15,145 bases of DNA, taken from Lachnospiraceae bacterium (GTDB lineage: Bacteria > Bacillota > Clostridia > Lachnospirales > Lachnospiraceae). The stretch spans positions 1-15,145 of the forward strand of contig JAAWLS010000019.1 of NCBI GenBank assembly GCA_022798035.1, written 5' to 3'. Below the pieces are notes generated by a model. The model saw nothing but the letters and a program-made list of their open reading frames with translations. It was not told where the DNA came from and did no database searches. Within the stretch, counting starts at the first letter, position 1. The number at the start of each line of letters is the position of its first letter. The position numbers and the translations under genes are program-made. Shown here in pieces: positions 1 through 6,814 of this stretch.

Positions 1-3
1 TAT

Positions 4-77
4 GTGTGTGTAGCTCAGCTGGATAGAGCACTTGGCTACGGACCAAGGTGTCGGGGGTTCGAATCCTCTCACGCACG
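4..77 (+). tRNA. tRNA-Arg (anticodon ACG)
   Basis: The sequence folds into a full cloverleaf. The 7-bp acceptor stem pairs GTGTGTG (4-10) with CACGCAC (70-76) with one T-G pair. The D arm is GCTC...GAGC, the anticodon stem is CTTGG/CCAAG around the loop CTACGGA, and the T arm has the loop TTCGAAT (58-64). The anticodon is ACG at 38-40, which reads arginine CGN codons after A34 is deaminated to inosine. The discriminator base is G77. The 3' CCA is not encoded, so it must be added by the CCA-adding enzyme. A terminator follows within 10 bases, so this is the last or only gene of its transcript. The promoter lies outside the window. Confidence 0.96.
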
Positions 78-83
78 TAGAAG

Positions 84-116
84 CATCCCACGGAGCAGTT
101 CGTGGGATGTTTTTTT
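84..116 (+). terminator. Intrinsic terminator of the tRNA-Arg gene
   Basis: A perfect 9-bp stem, CATCCCACG (84-92) with CGTGGGATG (101-109), closes an 8-base loop and is followed by seven T residues (110-116). This is a canonical Rho-independent terminator placed directly after the tRNA. On the minus strand the hairpin has no T-run, so it would not obviously stop transcripts coming from the ABC operon. Confidence 0.93.
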
Positions 117-220
117 GTCTTATAGGAAATTCCTTCGGATTTCCTATTAAGACAAAAATAATATGCGCACTCGCACAAGAGGAAAGTATTGCTTCGCAAT
201 TGTGCTCGGCGCGTCAAAGT
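117..220. repeat. Structured non-coding stretch between tRNA and ABC operon
   Basis: Two inverted repeats sit back to back with no plausible gene. The first, 117-153, pairs GTCTTA...AGGAAAT with ATTTCCT...TAAGAC around a short TTC-centred loop. It is flanked by T-rich sequence on the left and A-rich sequence on the right, which extends the pairing. The second, 165-214, pairs GCGC and GCACAA with TTGTGC and GCGC imperfectly. It encloses a small competing hairpin, ATTGC-TTC-GCAAT (188-200). Neither has a proper T-run for termination in either direction. It may be a dispersed intergenic repeat, but copy number cannot be judged from one window. Confidence 0.5.
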
Positions 221-251
221 GTGCAATCCCCTGCGAGGGAGCTGATTAACT

Positions 252-920
252 CTACTTCTTATCAATCTGAGGCAGCTCCACAATTCTGGTACAGATTCTC
301 TCAGCCAACGCCATATTGTGGGTAATGGCTATCATGCCCATACTGCGCCTCTTTGTCTCCTCTAAAATCACCTGCCAAATCTGCGCCTGGGTAATCACAT
401 CCAGCATCGTGCTGATTTCATCACAAATCAAAAATTCCGTCTCAGGCCCCAGCACACGCGCAATGCAAAAACGCTGCAGTTCTCCTCCGGACAATTCAAT
501 GGGCCACCGCTTCATCCAAGCTTTTTCAATTCCCATTCTTTTCAACAAATCTTCCTGGGGATTCCAGCACTCTCTCAGAATTTTTTCCATTTTCCATCTG
601 GGATTTACCGCCCGCTCCGGATGCTGCCCAATCATCTGCACCGGACAATAGCCTGTCCGCGGCAAAGGTTTCCCCTGCCAGAGCACCTCTCCCGTTTTTG
701 GCGCCTCATATCCGGCCAAGATTCTGGCAAGCGTACTCTTTCCATATCCGGAAGGACCCACCAGGGCCACCCGCTCTCCCTCTTTTATCTCCAAATTTAC
801 ATTGTTCAAAATCCAGGGCAGATTTTTCTGATAACGAAAACTGATATTTTTTGCTTCCAGTATCGTTTTCGCCTCCTGCGTTTTTTTGCCATTTTCCTGT
901 CCTTTCTTTTCACTTTGCAT
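252..920 (-). CDS. ABC transporter ATPase, second subunit (NikE/DppF-like, short form)
   Basis: This cytoplasmic ATPase subunit would drive import of the ligand delivered by the binding protein encoded at 3704-5353. In its 222 residues the ABC motifs are in order: Walker A GPSGYGKS (55-62), Q-loop Q99, signature LSGGE (143-147), Walker B FLICDE (163-168) and switch His201. The Walker A has Tyr where Ser or Cys is common. The Walker B region reads DEISTMLD rather than the usual DEPxSALD. Unlike its partner it lacks the C-terminal oligopeptide/nickel extension and its cysteines, which fits NikE-like short subunits. The start is supported by GAGGTG five bases upstream, and the gene overlaps the end of the previous ATPase by 11 bases, implying coupled translation. 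It is the last gene of the operon, and no clear terminator follows. The substrate cannot be fixed from this subunit. Confidence 0.93.
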   Translation of the reverse strand: MQSEKKGQENGKKTQEAKTILEAKNISFRYQKNLPWILNNVNLEIKEGERVALVGPSGYGKSTLARILAGYEAPKTGEVLWQGKPLPRTGYCPVQMIGQHPERAVNPRWKMEKILRECWNPQEDLLKRMGIEKAWMKRWPIELSGGELQRFCIARVLGPETEFLICDEISTMLDVITQAQIWQVILEETKRRSMGMIAITHNMALAERICTRIVELPQIDKK

Positions 921-1857
921 GTCTGCACCTCACCTGCCCGCCCCGCAGAGAACGCATCTCCACGTTTCCATTACATATTTCCGTGCGCTCCCGGCACCGC
1001 TCTGCAAACAGGCATCCGGAGGGAAGCGCCCCCGCATAAGGCTGAAATCCTTCTATCGGCTGAAACTCATTTTGGGGCAGGGCCCGCAGAAATGCCTTGC
1101 TGTAAGGATGGCGAAGGTTCTCACCGTTTCCGGCAAAATCTTCCACCGGAGCAATCTCCAGCACACTCCCGGCATAAAAAACTGCAACGTTATCTGCCGC
1201 CTGCAGCGCTAAGTCAATGTCATGGGTAATCAGAAGCACGGCGCATCCCTTGTCTGCCAGCTCCCTGAAATTCTGGAGCGTCTCCTCAGCCAGCTCTTTC
1301 TGCAGGCCCGGCGTAGGTTCATCTGCCACAATCAATTTCGCCGGATTCATCATCGCTCCAGAGATAAGCACTCTGCGGGCCATACCTCCGGACAGCTGAT
1401 ATGGGTACATTTCCGCCGTAGATTCCTCCAGATGGTATCTGGCAAAAACCTCCCTCATCCTCTCCTGCCTCTGCTTTTTCTCCTGCTTCTTTCCTATCCC
1501 TGCCACTTGTCTGCCTACTTTCATCAGAGGGTCTAAATATTCCACGGACTGGGGAATAAAAGCAATCTCCTGCCCGCGAAGTTTCCTCTGCAAATCTGCA
1601 TCCAATGTGCTGCCGCAAAATTCCATTTTTCCTTCCACTCTGGCATTTCCCGGCAGAATTCCAAGAATGGCATGGGCCAGCAGACTCTTTCCGGAACCGC
1701 TTGCGCCGGCCACCGCCACAATCTCACCTGCTTTTATTGTGAGAGAAAGATTGTGCACCATCTCTATTTCCTGTTTCCGCATTCCCCTGCCGTACATCTC
1801 AAAAGAAATGCTTAAATCCTCTACTTTAAGTACCGGCGGCCTTTTTTCTGTCTCCAT
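910..1857 (-). CDS. ABC transporter ATPase, first subunit (NikD/DppD-like with cysteine C-terminus)
   Basis: This is the first of two non-identical ATPases of the importer. Counting from the start chosen here (315 aa), Walker A is GASGSGKS (51-58), Q-loop Q103, signature LSGGM (155-159), Walker B LIVADE (175-180) and switch His212. The C-terminus has the HPYS motif (250-253) and four cysteines (282, 288, 295, 311), the arrangement of the oligopeptide/nickel ATPase C-terminal domain that in relatives binds an iron-sulfur cluster. Three starts are possible: 1908, which overlaps the upstream permease stop; 1875, preceded by GAGGGG; and 1857, preceded by AAGGAG at 7-base spacing. I prefer 1857 because it has the best ribosome-binding site and starts nearest the conserved domain. 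The gene overlaps the next ATPase gene. Confidence 0.93.
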   Translation of the reverse strand: METEKRPPVLKVEDLSISFEMYGRGMRKQEIEMVHNLSLTIKAGEIVAVAGASGSGKSLLAHAILGILPGNARVEGKMEFCGSTLDADLQRKLRGQEIAFIPQSVEYLDPLMKVGRQVAGIGKKQEKKQRQERMREVFARYHLEESTAEMYPYQLSGGMARRVLISGAMMNPAKLIVADEPTPGLQKELAEETLQNFRELADKGCAVLLITHDIDLALQAADNVAVFYAGSVLEIAPVEDFAGNGENLRHPYSKAFLRALPQNEFQPIEGFQPYAGALPSGCLFAERCRERTEICNGNVEMRSLRGGQVRCRHAK

Positions 1858-1900
1858 TCTCTGTCTCCTTTTCATTTCTGCCCCTCGTTTCTCTCGGCGG

Positions 1901-2740
1901 CTATTCATTTCCGCTGTTGGGGTTCATAAGGCGTTTCAGATTTTCTCCCGCCACATCAAAAAGCGCCACTGCCAGCAGCAGCATAAGGCCCGGGAACACT
2001 GCCATCCACCATTTTCCGGTGGTAATGTGTTTCATGGACTCCGACAGAATCACGCCGATTGCCGGAACCTCCGCCGGAAATCCGAACCCCAGAAATGTGA
2101 CAGCCGCCTCGTGCATAATGGCATGGGGAAACAGCAGAATCACTCCAATGAGATACACAGGAATCACTTGGGGTATCATATGTTCTCTGGCCGCCTGAAA
2201 CCATGTTTTTCCCATGCGGTAGGAAGCCTGCACATACTGTTCTGAGCGTATTTGAAGCACCTCCGCCCGCACCAGCCTGGTTAATTCTGGCCAATGGGTG
2301 AGGGCCACCGCTGTCATAACGCCTTTTCCCCCTTTTCCCATCATAAAAGAAATCAGAATCAGCAGAATCAAATGGGGAATTCCCATACACAAATCCACGC
2401 ACCAATTTACAAACCTGTCCACTACACCGCCTCTGACGGCTGCAGTCACTCCAAAAACCAGCGCAATCAGAGAACTGACGATAGAAGCCAGAATACCGAT
2501 GACAATGCTGTTGGACAATCCTTTCACACTGCGGAAAAACATGTCTCTTCCCATATCATCTGTTCCAAAGGGATGGGCAAAGCAGGGCGGCACAAACCTA
2601 GCACTGTAATCTATGCCGTAACGCTCCGGAGCAGTCAAAAGACCCATTACCAGAGCTGTCGTCAGATAAACCGTCGCAGCGCCGATAAAAAAGAGAGTTT
2701 TTCTTCTGCGGTTCCAAAAGCCGCCTTTCTTTTTACTCAT
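1901..2740 (-). CDS. ABC transporter permease, second subunit (NikC/DppC-like)
   Basis: This 279-residue membrane subunit forms half of the translocation pore. Features are a basic N-terminus (KKK, RRRK), a first membrane segment at about 16-36, then the family-typical HPFGTDDMGRDMF stretch (56-68), which marks the NikC/DppC/OppC type. Further hydrophobic segments follow, with the cytoplasmic coupling (EAA) loop around 169-190 (YVQASYRMGKTW and following) that contacts the ATPases. The start is supported by GGGAGG about eight bases upstream. It overlaps the end of the first permease gene by 8 bases. The neighbours show it is the third gene of a complete five-gene importer. Confidence 0.94.
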   Translation of the reverse strand: MSKKKGGFWNRRRKTLFFIGAATVYLTTALVMGLLTAPERYGIDYSARFVPPCFAHPFGTDDMGRDMFFRSVKGLSNSIVIGILASIVSSLIALVFGVTAAVRGGVVDRFVNWCVDLCMGIPHLILLILISFMMGKGGKGVMTAVALTHWPELTRLVRAEVLQIRSEQYVQASYRMGKTWFQAAREHMIPQVIPVYLIGVILLFPHAIMHEAAVTFLGFGFPAEVPAIGVILSESMKHITTGKWWMAVFPGLMLLLAVALFDVAGENLKRLMNPNSGNE

Positions 2741-3707
2741 GAGAATTTCCCTCCCTGATTCTTGGGTCTATCACGCCGTACAAAATATTTGCAATGAGAT
2801 TTCCCGCAAATACAAAGACAGCGCTGAAAACAGCAATTCCTAAAAGCAGCGGCACATCGCCGCCCAGCCCTGCGGCTGTGAGCGCACTTCCGATTCCTGG
2901 ATAGGAAAATACAGATTCAGCCAACGCAATTCCTCCGAATAATTCACTGAAAGAGGCAAACTGCACTGTAACTGCAGGAATTGCAATATTTTTGATTCCG
3001 TGTCTTTTTACAATCTGCCAAATGCTCTCTCCCCTTGCTTTTGCATATAAGATAAACTCACTGTTCAAAATTTCCAGCAGTTTCTGCCTTGTGTACAGGG
3101 TAATTTTTCCAATGCCCAAAATGCTCAGGGTGATAGATGGCAGAATCAGATGATGAATCCGCTCTCCCAATGTCACTTCCGAAGCCAGCTTTCCCATAGG
3201 CGCCGCCAGTCCGATGGGGAACCACCCCAGATTTACCGCAAAAATACTAAGCATCAAAAGTCCCACCCAAAAGGTAGGTGCAGATTGAAAGATCAAACAA
3301 ATCATCTTTATGGTTTTGTCTAATATACTGTCCCTGTAGACAGCCGCCGCAATTCCCAGAAAAAATCCAAGGATTCCGGAGCAGAGCCAGGCAGTCATCA
3401 TCAGCGCCAGCGAGTAGCGGAAGCGTTCTCCTATTACCGTCAGCACCGGCTGTTTGTATACAATGGAATTTCCAAAATCTCCCCGCAGGGTATTGCCTGC
3501 CCAAGTAAAAAACCGCTCTAAAGGCGGCTCATTCAGCCCCCAGTATTCTGCAATCTCCTGTTTGGCCTCCTCTGAGATTGTAGAATTTGTTCCCACGTAC
3601 GCTGTCAGCGGGTCAATGGGCGCTTTTTCCATCATCAAAAACGCTATGATACTTATAGCTGCCAAAAGCGTAATCATACGCAGTACTGTCATAAAAAATT
3701 TTTTCAT
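2733..3707 (-). CDS. ABC transporter permease, first subunit (NikB/DppB-like)
   Basis: This inner-membrane pore subunit has 324 residues from the start chosen here. It has an N-terminal membrane segment (8-26), the family-typical PIDPLTAYVG and YWGLNEPP region (30-62), a large extracytoplasmic loop containing LRGDFGNSI, then several membrane helices. The EAA coupling loop is near 221-245 (YAKARGESIWQIVKRHGIKN). The ATG at 3707 overlaps the TGA of the binding-protein gene (ATGA), a classic coupled junction. An in-frame TTG at 3725 would add six residues but is less convincing. No strong ribosome-binding site precedes the ATG, so translation probably depends on ribosomes finishing the upstream gene. 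Confidence 0.93.
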   Translation of the reverse strand: MKKFFMTVLRMITLLAAISIIAFLMMEKAPIDPLTAYVGTNSTISEEAKQEIAEYWGLNEPPLERFFTWAGNTLRGDFGNSIVYKQPVLTVIGERFRYSLALMMTAWLCSGILGFFLGIAAAVYRDSILDKTIKMICLIFQSAPTFWVGLLMLSIFAVNLGWFPIGLAAPMGKLASEVTLGERIHHLILPSITLSILGIGKITLYTRQKLLEILNSEFILYAKARGESIWQIVKRHGIKNIAIPAVTVQFASFSELFGGIALAESVFSYPGIGSALTAAGLGGDVPLLLGIAVFSAVFVFAGNLIANILYGVIDPRIREGNSHE

Positions 3708-5353
3708 TTTTCTTTTATCGTCCAATCTTTCATATTGCAGATGATGGGAATCCCATGTCCGTGGGGATGCGGTATCTGCGTATCAATGGAGATATCCAGT
3801 CTGTCACTGATAAAATAACAGTGCTCGATATTTACAAGATACAGATAGGGATAATCCTCTGCATAAATGCTCTGGGTTTCCTTCCAGGCCGCAACAGCAT
3901 CTTTCTGATTATTGGCAGAAACAGCCTCCGCAATCAGGCTGTCCACCGCCTTATTCTGATATCCGCTGGGATTGCTGTATGCCTGATTCCCAAAATGCCC
4001 GGACTGAAACTGATTGTCGATTACCATAGGGCTGTACTGTCCAAATCCCCACACAACTCCCTGGCTGTATGATTTTGCCGTAATTTCATCCCAAGTCGTC
4101 TGTTTTACCTCTATGGCAATTCCCAGCTTTTTTGCATTTTCTGCCAGCGCCGCCGCCAGCATATAGCGGTCCTGCTCATCCGAAGGCGTATAAATTTCAA
4201 AGGCACATTCCATCCCGTCTTTTTCCCGAATTCCATCACCGTTTTCATCCTTCCAGCCGGAGGCCTCCAGCAGTTTCTGCGCCTCCTCTGTCTTAGAATC
4301 TTCATACTCTTTTGTGTTTCCCCAGATTAAATTGCTGGTCCACCCCTGGGCCGGCCGGCCTGCCCCCTGAAAGGCATTGTCTATGATTTCCTGACGGTTG
4401 ATTCCAATAGACAGCGCTTTACGCACCGCCTTATCGGAAGTCACCGGATTTCCAACTGCAATTTCTTCTCCCCTGGCATTTGTAATTGTCCCCGGCTCTC
4501 TGCAGGGCAGGCTGATATTTCTCACGTCCATGGTTTCCAATTTTTCCATATGCATGCCGTCAATCGTCTCCGCTGCATAGGAAGGCTGCACCATCACTAC
4601 ATCCAGCTGTCCGGACTGAGCATTGGAAAATGCCGCTTCATTGTCCATATCCACAAAAGTGACGCGTTTGATTTCAGGCGCTCCCTCAAAATAATTCTCA
4701 TTTGCCTCCACAATCAACTGCTGTTCAGCGTCATACTGAACCACTTTCCAGGCTCCTGTTCCGATTGGCATTTTATCAAAAGCAGCGCTGTCATACCCGT
4801 CTTTTGGCACAATTCCCAGTTGAGCTGTGATATCAAAAAAAGGTGAGAAAGGTTCTCTCAGCGTAAACTTCACTGTATATTTCCCTTCTGCCTCCACTTT
4901 TTCCACTTTGGACAAATCCACCTTTTCATTCTGTCCCTGATCCGCCATCACAGTTTCATACGTAAACACCACATCCTCTGCTGTAAAATCAACGCCGTTC
5001 TGAAACTGAATGCCCTCTTTTAACTTATAGGTATAAACCAGAGAGTCCTCTGAGATTTCCCAGCTCTCGGCCAAATCTCCCTCGTACTCTGACTGAGCGT
5101 TGATACGCACCAATCCGTTGTTGATAAATCCATATCCATAGGAAAATCCGCCTTTTACCGGGTCTAAAGAACCGTCCCAGAATCCGTGCCCCACATAACA
5201 GACAATGCTGTCTTTTCCTTTGGCGTCCTCCGCTGTCCTCTCTTTCTCTCCTTCCAGGGCCGCCTGATTCCCGCCGCTTTTTTTGGCACATCCTGCCATC
5301 ATAACCCCCAGAATCACTAATGCCCACAAAAAGACCGTCCTTTTCTTTTTCAT
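3704..5353 (-). CDS. ABC transporter substrate-binding lipoprotein (SBP_bac_5, NikA/DppA type)
   Basis: This extracytoplasmic ligand receptor has 549 residues. The N-terminus is a lipoprotein signal: MKKKR, a hydrophobic core and a lipobox ending MAGC, with the acylated cysteine at 22. A charged linker follows, then the family-5 solute-binding fold with recognisable blocks (GLVRINAQSEYEGDLAESW, FTAEDVVFTYETV, PIGTGAWK, KALSIGINRQEI). Near the C-terminus is a histidine-rich HPHGHG (529-534), which could contribute to metal or metal-chelate binding; that is inference. Nickel, a metallophore complex or a peptide are all possible ligands in this family. The start is preceded by GAGGA in the leader. 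It is the first gene of the importer operon and follows a leader with an intrinsic terminator, so attenuation-type control is plausible. Confidence 0.93.
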   Translation of the reverse strand: MKKKRTVFLWALVILGVMMAGCAKKSGGNQAALEGEKERTAEDAKGKDSIVCYVGHGFWDGSLDPVKGGFSYGYGFINNGLVRINAQSEYEGDLAESWEISEDSLVYTYKLKEGIQFQNGVDFTAEDVVFTYETVMADQGQNEKVDLSKVEKVEAEGKYTVKFTLREPFSPFFDITAQLGIVPKDGYDSAAFDKMPIGTGAWKVVQYDAEQQLIVEANENYFEGAPEIKRVTFVDMDNEAAFSNAQSGQLDVVMVQPSYAAETIDGMHMEKLETMDVRNISLPCREPGTITNARGEEIAVGNPVTSDKAVRKALSIGINRQEIIDNAFQGAGRPAQGWTSNLIWGNTKEYEDSKTEEAQKLLEASGWKDENGDGIREKDGMECAFEIYTPSDEQDRYMLAAALAENAKKLGIAIEVKQTTWDEITAKSYSQGVVWGFGQYSPMVIDNQFQSGHFGNQAYSNPSGYQNKAVDSLIAEAVSANNQKDAVAAWKETQSIYAEDYPYLYLVNIEHCYFISDRLDISIDTQIPHPHGHGIPIICNMKDWTIKEK

Positions 5354-5409
5354 ATTGTTTTCCTCTCTGTCTGTGACGTCGCAAGTTCCGATAACCTATC
5401 CTATCACAG

Positions 5410-5433
5410 AAAAAAGGGAGGCGGAAGCCTCCC
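5410..5433 (-). terminator. Intrinsic terminator in the leader of the ABC operon
   Basis: Read on the minus strand, GGGAGGC pairs perfectly with GCCTCCC around a TTCC tetraloop and is followed at once by six U residues (plus-strand A-run 5410-5415). It lies about 57 bases upstream of the binding-protein start codon and 100 bases past the stop of the methyltransferase gene. It may end the upstream transcript, attenuate the ABC operon, or both. The preceding GGAGGGA...TCCC segment could compete for pairing, which would allow switching. Confidence 0.85.
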
Positions 5434-5516
5434 AGGGGGATGTTGTCCCTCCATACCATTTTATTTGCAGCGTTTTCCCCTCATTAATCAGATTTAGACA
5501 CCACAAGCACCCTCGG
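5434..5516 (-). promoter_or_regulatory. Candidate riboswitch-like leader (cobalamin-like 5' half)
   Basis: Read on the minus strand, the leader contains GGGTGCTTGTGG, then ATTAATGAGGGGAA, then GCTGCAAAT, in the order and rough spacing of the conserved blocks in the 5' half of cobalamin riboswitches (GGTGC, TTAATAGGGAA, GGTGCAAAT). I do not find the GCCACTG block or a B12 box. The segment runs instead into a small GGGA/TCCC hairpin and the terminator at 5410-5433. A TATAGT box (plus-strand 5522-5527) just upstream could be a -10 element but has no good -35. This could be a shortened variant, a decayed element or chance resemblance. The class assignment is inference. Confidence 0.35.
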
Positions 5517-5533
5517 CAAAAACTATAAAAATT

Positions 5534-6814
5534 TCAAATTGCCACTCCATATTGCTCAAAAATCCAAGTTTGTCCGCTCTCAATCATTTTAACTAAATAT
5601 TTTTTCTTCACTTCCTCTAAAAAATCATTGACCGCATCCGGATGATTTTTCAAAAACCATTTTATATGGTTTTCTATGTATTCTATTCTAATTTGAGAAT
5701 CGTTCAAATCATTCGGGCACCTTTTCATTTTCTCATCTATACTGTCAAATCCTTCAAAAACTTCTTCCAAGCGTTCCTCTGTCATTTCAATATAATTTGG
5801 ATTGATATCTATTCCGATTCCTCTCCTGTTTGTCTGCTGACAAACCCTAAGACAAGTTCCAGAACCTACAAATGGGTCGATAACCAAATCATTTTCCCTG
5901 CTTGAAGCCAGAATCATGCGCTCATACAGACCTTCCGGTTTTTGGGTCGGATGCTTTTTTCTGTTTCGATTACAATAATGCATATGAGAAAACTCCCATA
6001 CGTTTCCCGGATTTGCTCCTCTCATATTATTCACAGAGCGGTAATATTTTTGCGGAACACGAATGGCATCTAAATCAAACAAAAATTTTCTGGGATTTTT
6101 CGTAAACATCAAAATGCCATCATGCCTGGGACTAAATCCTTTTGTTTTTCCAACTCCCTGCGTATAAAACCAGGTAATCCAACTGTTGAATGTCATTCCC
6201 AGCTCTTGTTCTAATATGGTATAAATATAAGAAATGTATTTCATTCCCATAAAAATATACATTGTTCCATCTGATTTCAAAACTCTCTGCGCCTCACGCA
6301 TCCATATTCGGCTGAATTCAAGATATTCTTCAAACTCCAGCTTATCCTGGCTTATTTCATAATTTTTATTCAAATTATATGGCGGGTCCGTTACAATGAG
6401 ATTGACACTACAGTCCTCCAGCTTTCGTAATTCCTCAACAATATCATTCGCTGTAGCTTTGACATCTATATTTCCAGTTACAATTTTATCATCTTTCTTA
6501 AATTGTAATATAATATCAGCCATTCCCAACCGTTCCTGGGCTTCCACATTTATAAGATAATACGGATTATCCATATCATCCCTTATTCCTGCAAATACTT
6601 CTCCTGCCCATGCTTCAATCATGGGTCCTGCAATTTTATTTATATTTTCTAATGGAAGCCCCATGCGGAGATTTGTGTTGAGAATGATTTTATTATCCCC
6701 GCAGTCTTTCTGTCTGTCTAAAATCTGTTTTATCTGCGCAGTTATGAACTTACTGTCTTCCTGATATGTTGATGATTCAACAGGTATCTTAAAGGCTCTG
6801 CTGTCTATTCTCAC
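5534..6814 (-). CDS. Chimeric gene: truncated restriction-endonuclease-like N-terminus fused to beta-class DNA methyltransferase
   Basis: The 426-residue product has two parts. Residues 1 to about 123 look like the first half of a type II restriction endonuclease, with a PD-(D/E)xK-like pattern D100...D117-V-K119. Only about 24 residues after that lysine comes DPPY (143-146), the catalytic motif IV of an amino-methyltransferase. It is followed by a variable target-recognition region, HPTQKP (288-293) and the AdoMet-binding motif DPFVGSGT (313-320). Motif IV before motif I is the beta-class order, so the enzyme should methylate adenine N6 or cytosine N4. The endonuclease fold normally continues well past its catalytic lysine, and the methyltransferase lacks its first residues, so an in-frame deletion joining two adjacent genes is the simplest reading. 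The GTG start overlaps the alpha-galactosidase TGA (GTGA) and has GGAGG upstream. The gene is A+T-rich (33% GC at 6481-6540 against 52% at 6901-6960), suggesting transfer. Confidence 0.85.
   Translation of the reverse strand: MRIDSRAFKIPVESSTYQEDSKFITAQIKQILDRQKDCGDNKIILNTNLRMGLPLENINKIAGPMIEAWAGEVFAGIRDDMDNPYYLINVEAQERLGMADIILQFKKDDKIVTGNIDVKATANDIVEELRKLEDCSVNLIVTDPPYNLNKNYEISQDKLEFEEYLEFSRIWMREAQRVLKSDGTMYIFMGMKYISYIYTILEQELGMTFNSWITWFYTQGVGKTKGFSPRHDGILMFTKNPRKFLFDLDAIRVPQKYYRSVNNMRGANPGNVWEFSHMHYCNRNRKKHPTQKPEGLYERMILASSRENDLVIDPFVGSGTCLRVCQQTNRRGIGIDINPNYIEMTEERLEEVFEGFDSIDEKMKRCPNDLNDSQIRIEYIENHIKWFLKNHPDAVNDFLEEVKKKYLVKMIESGQTWIFEQYGVAI

Noticed and set aside
32..325. Open reading frame of 97 codons on the plus strand
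   Set aside because: It begins inside the tRNA gene and runs through the tRNA terminator and the structured repeat region; it has no ribosome-binding site and no family resemblance.
5354..5409. Separate promoter for the ABC operon downstream of the leader terminator
   Set aside because: A T-A-G-G-A-T-like sequence is present, but no -35 box lies at a suitable distance outside the terminator hairpin, so I do not call it.
5434..5533. NiCo riboswitch or T-box as the identity of the ABC operon leader
   Set aside because: I could not find the conserved NiCo core or the T-box sequence; the blocks that are present resemble the cobalamin 5' half more.
5534..6814. Ordinary stand-alone methyltransferase with a natural N-terminal extension
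   Set aside because: The extension carries a nuclease-like D...DxK pattern and stops abruptly just after the catalytic lysine with no linker, which a simple extension does not explain.
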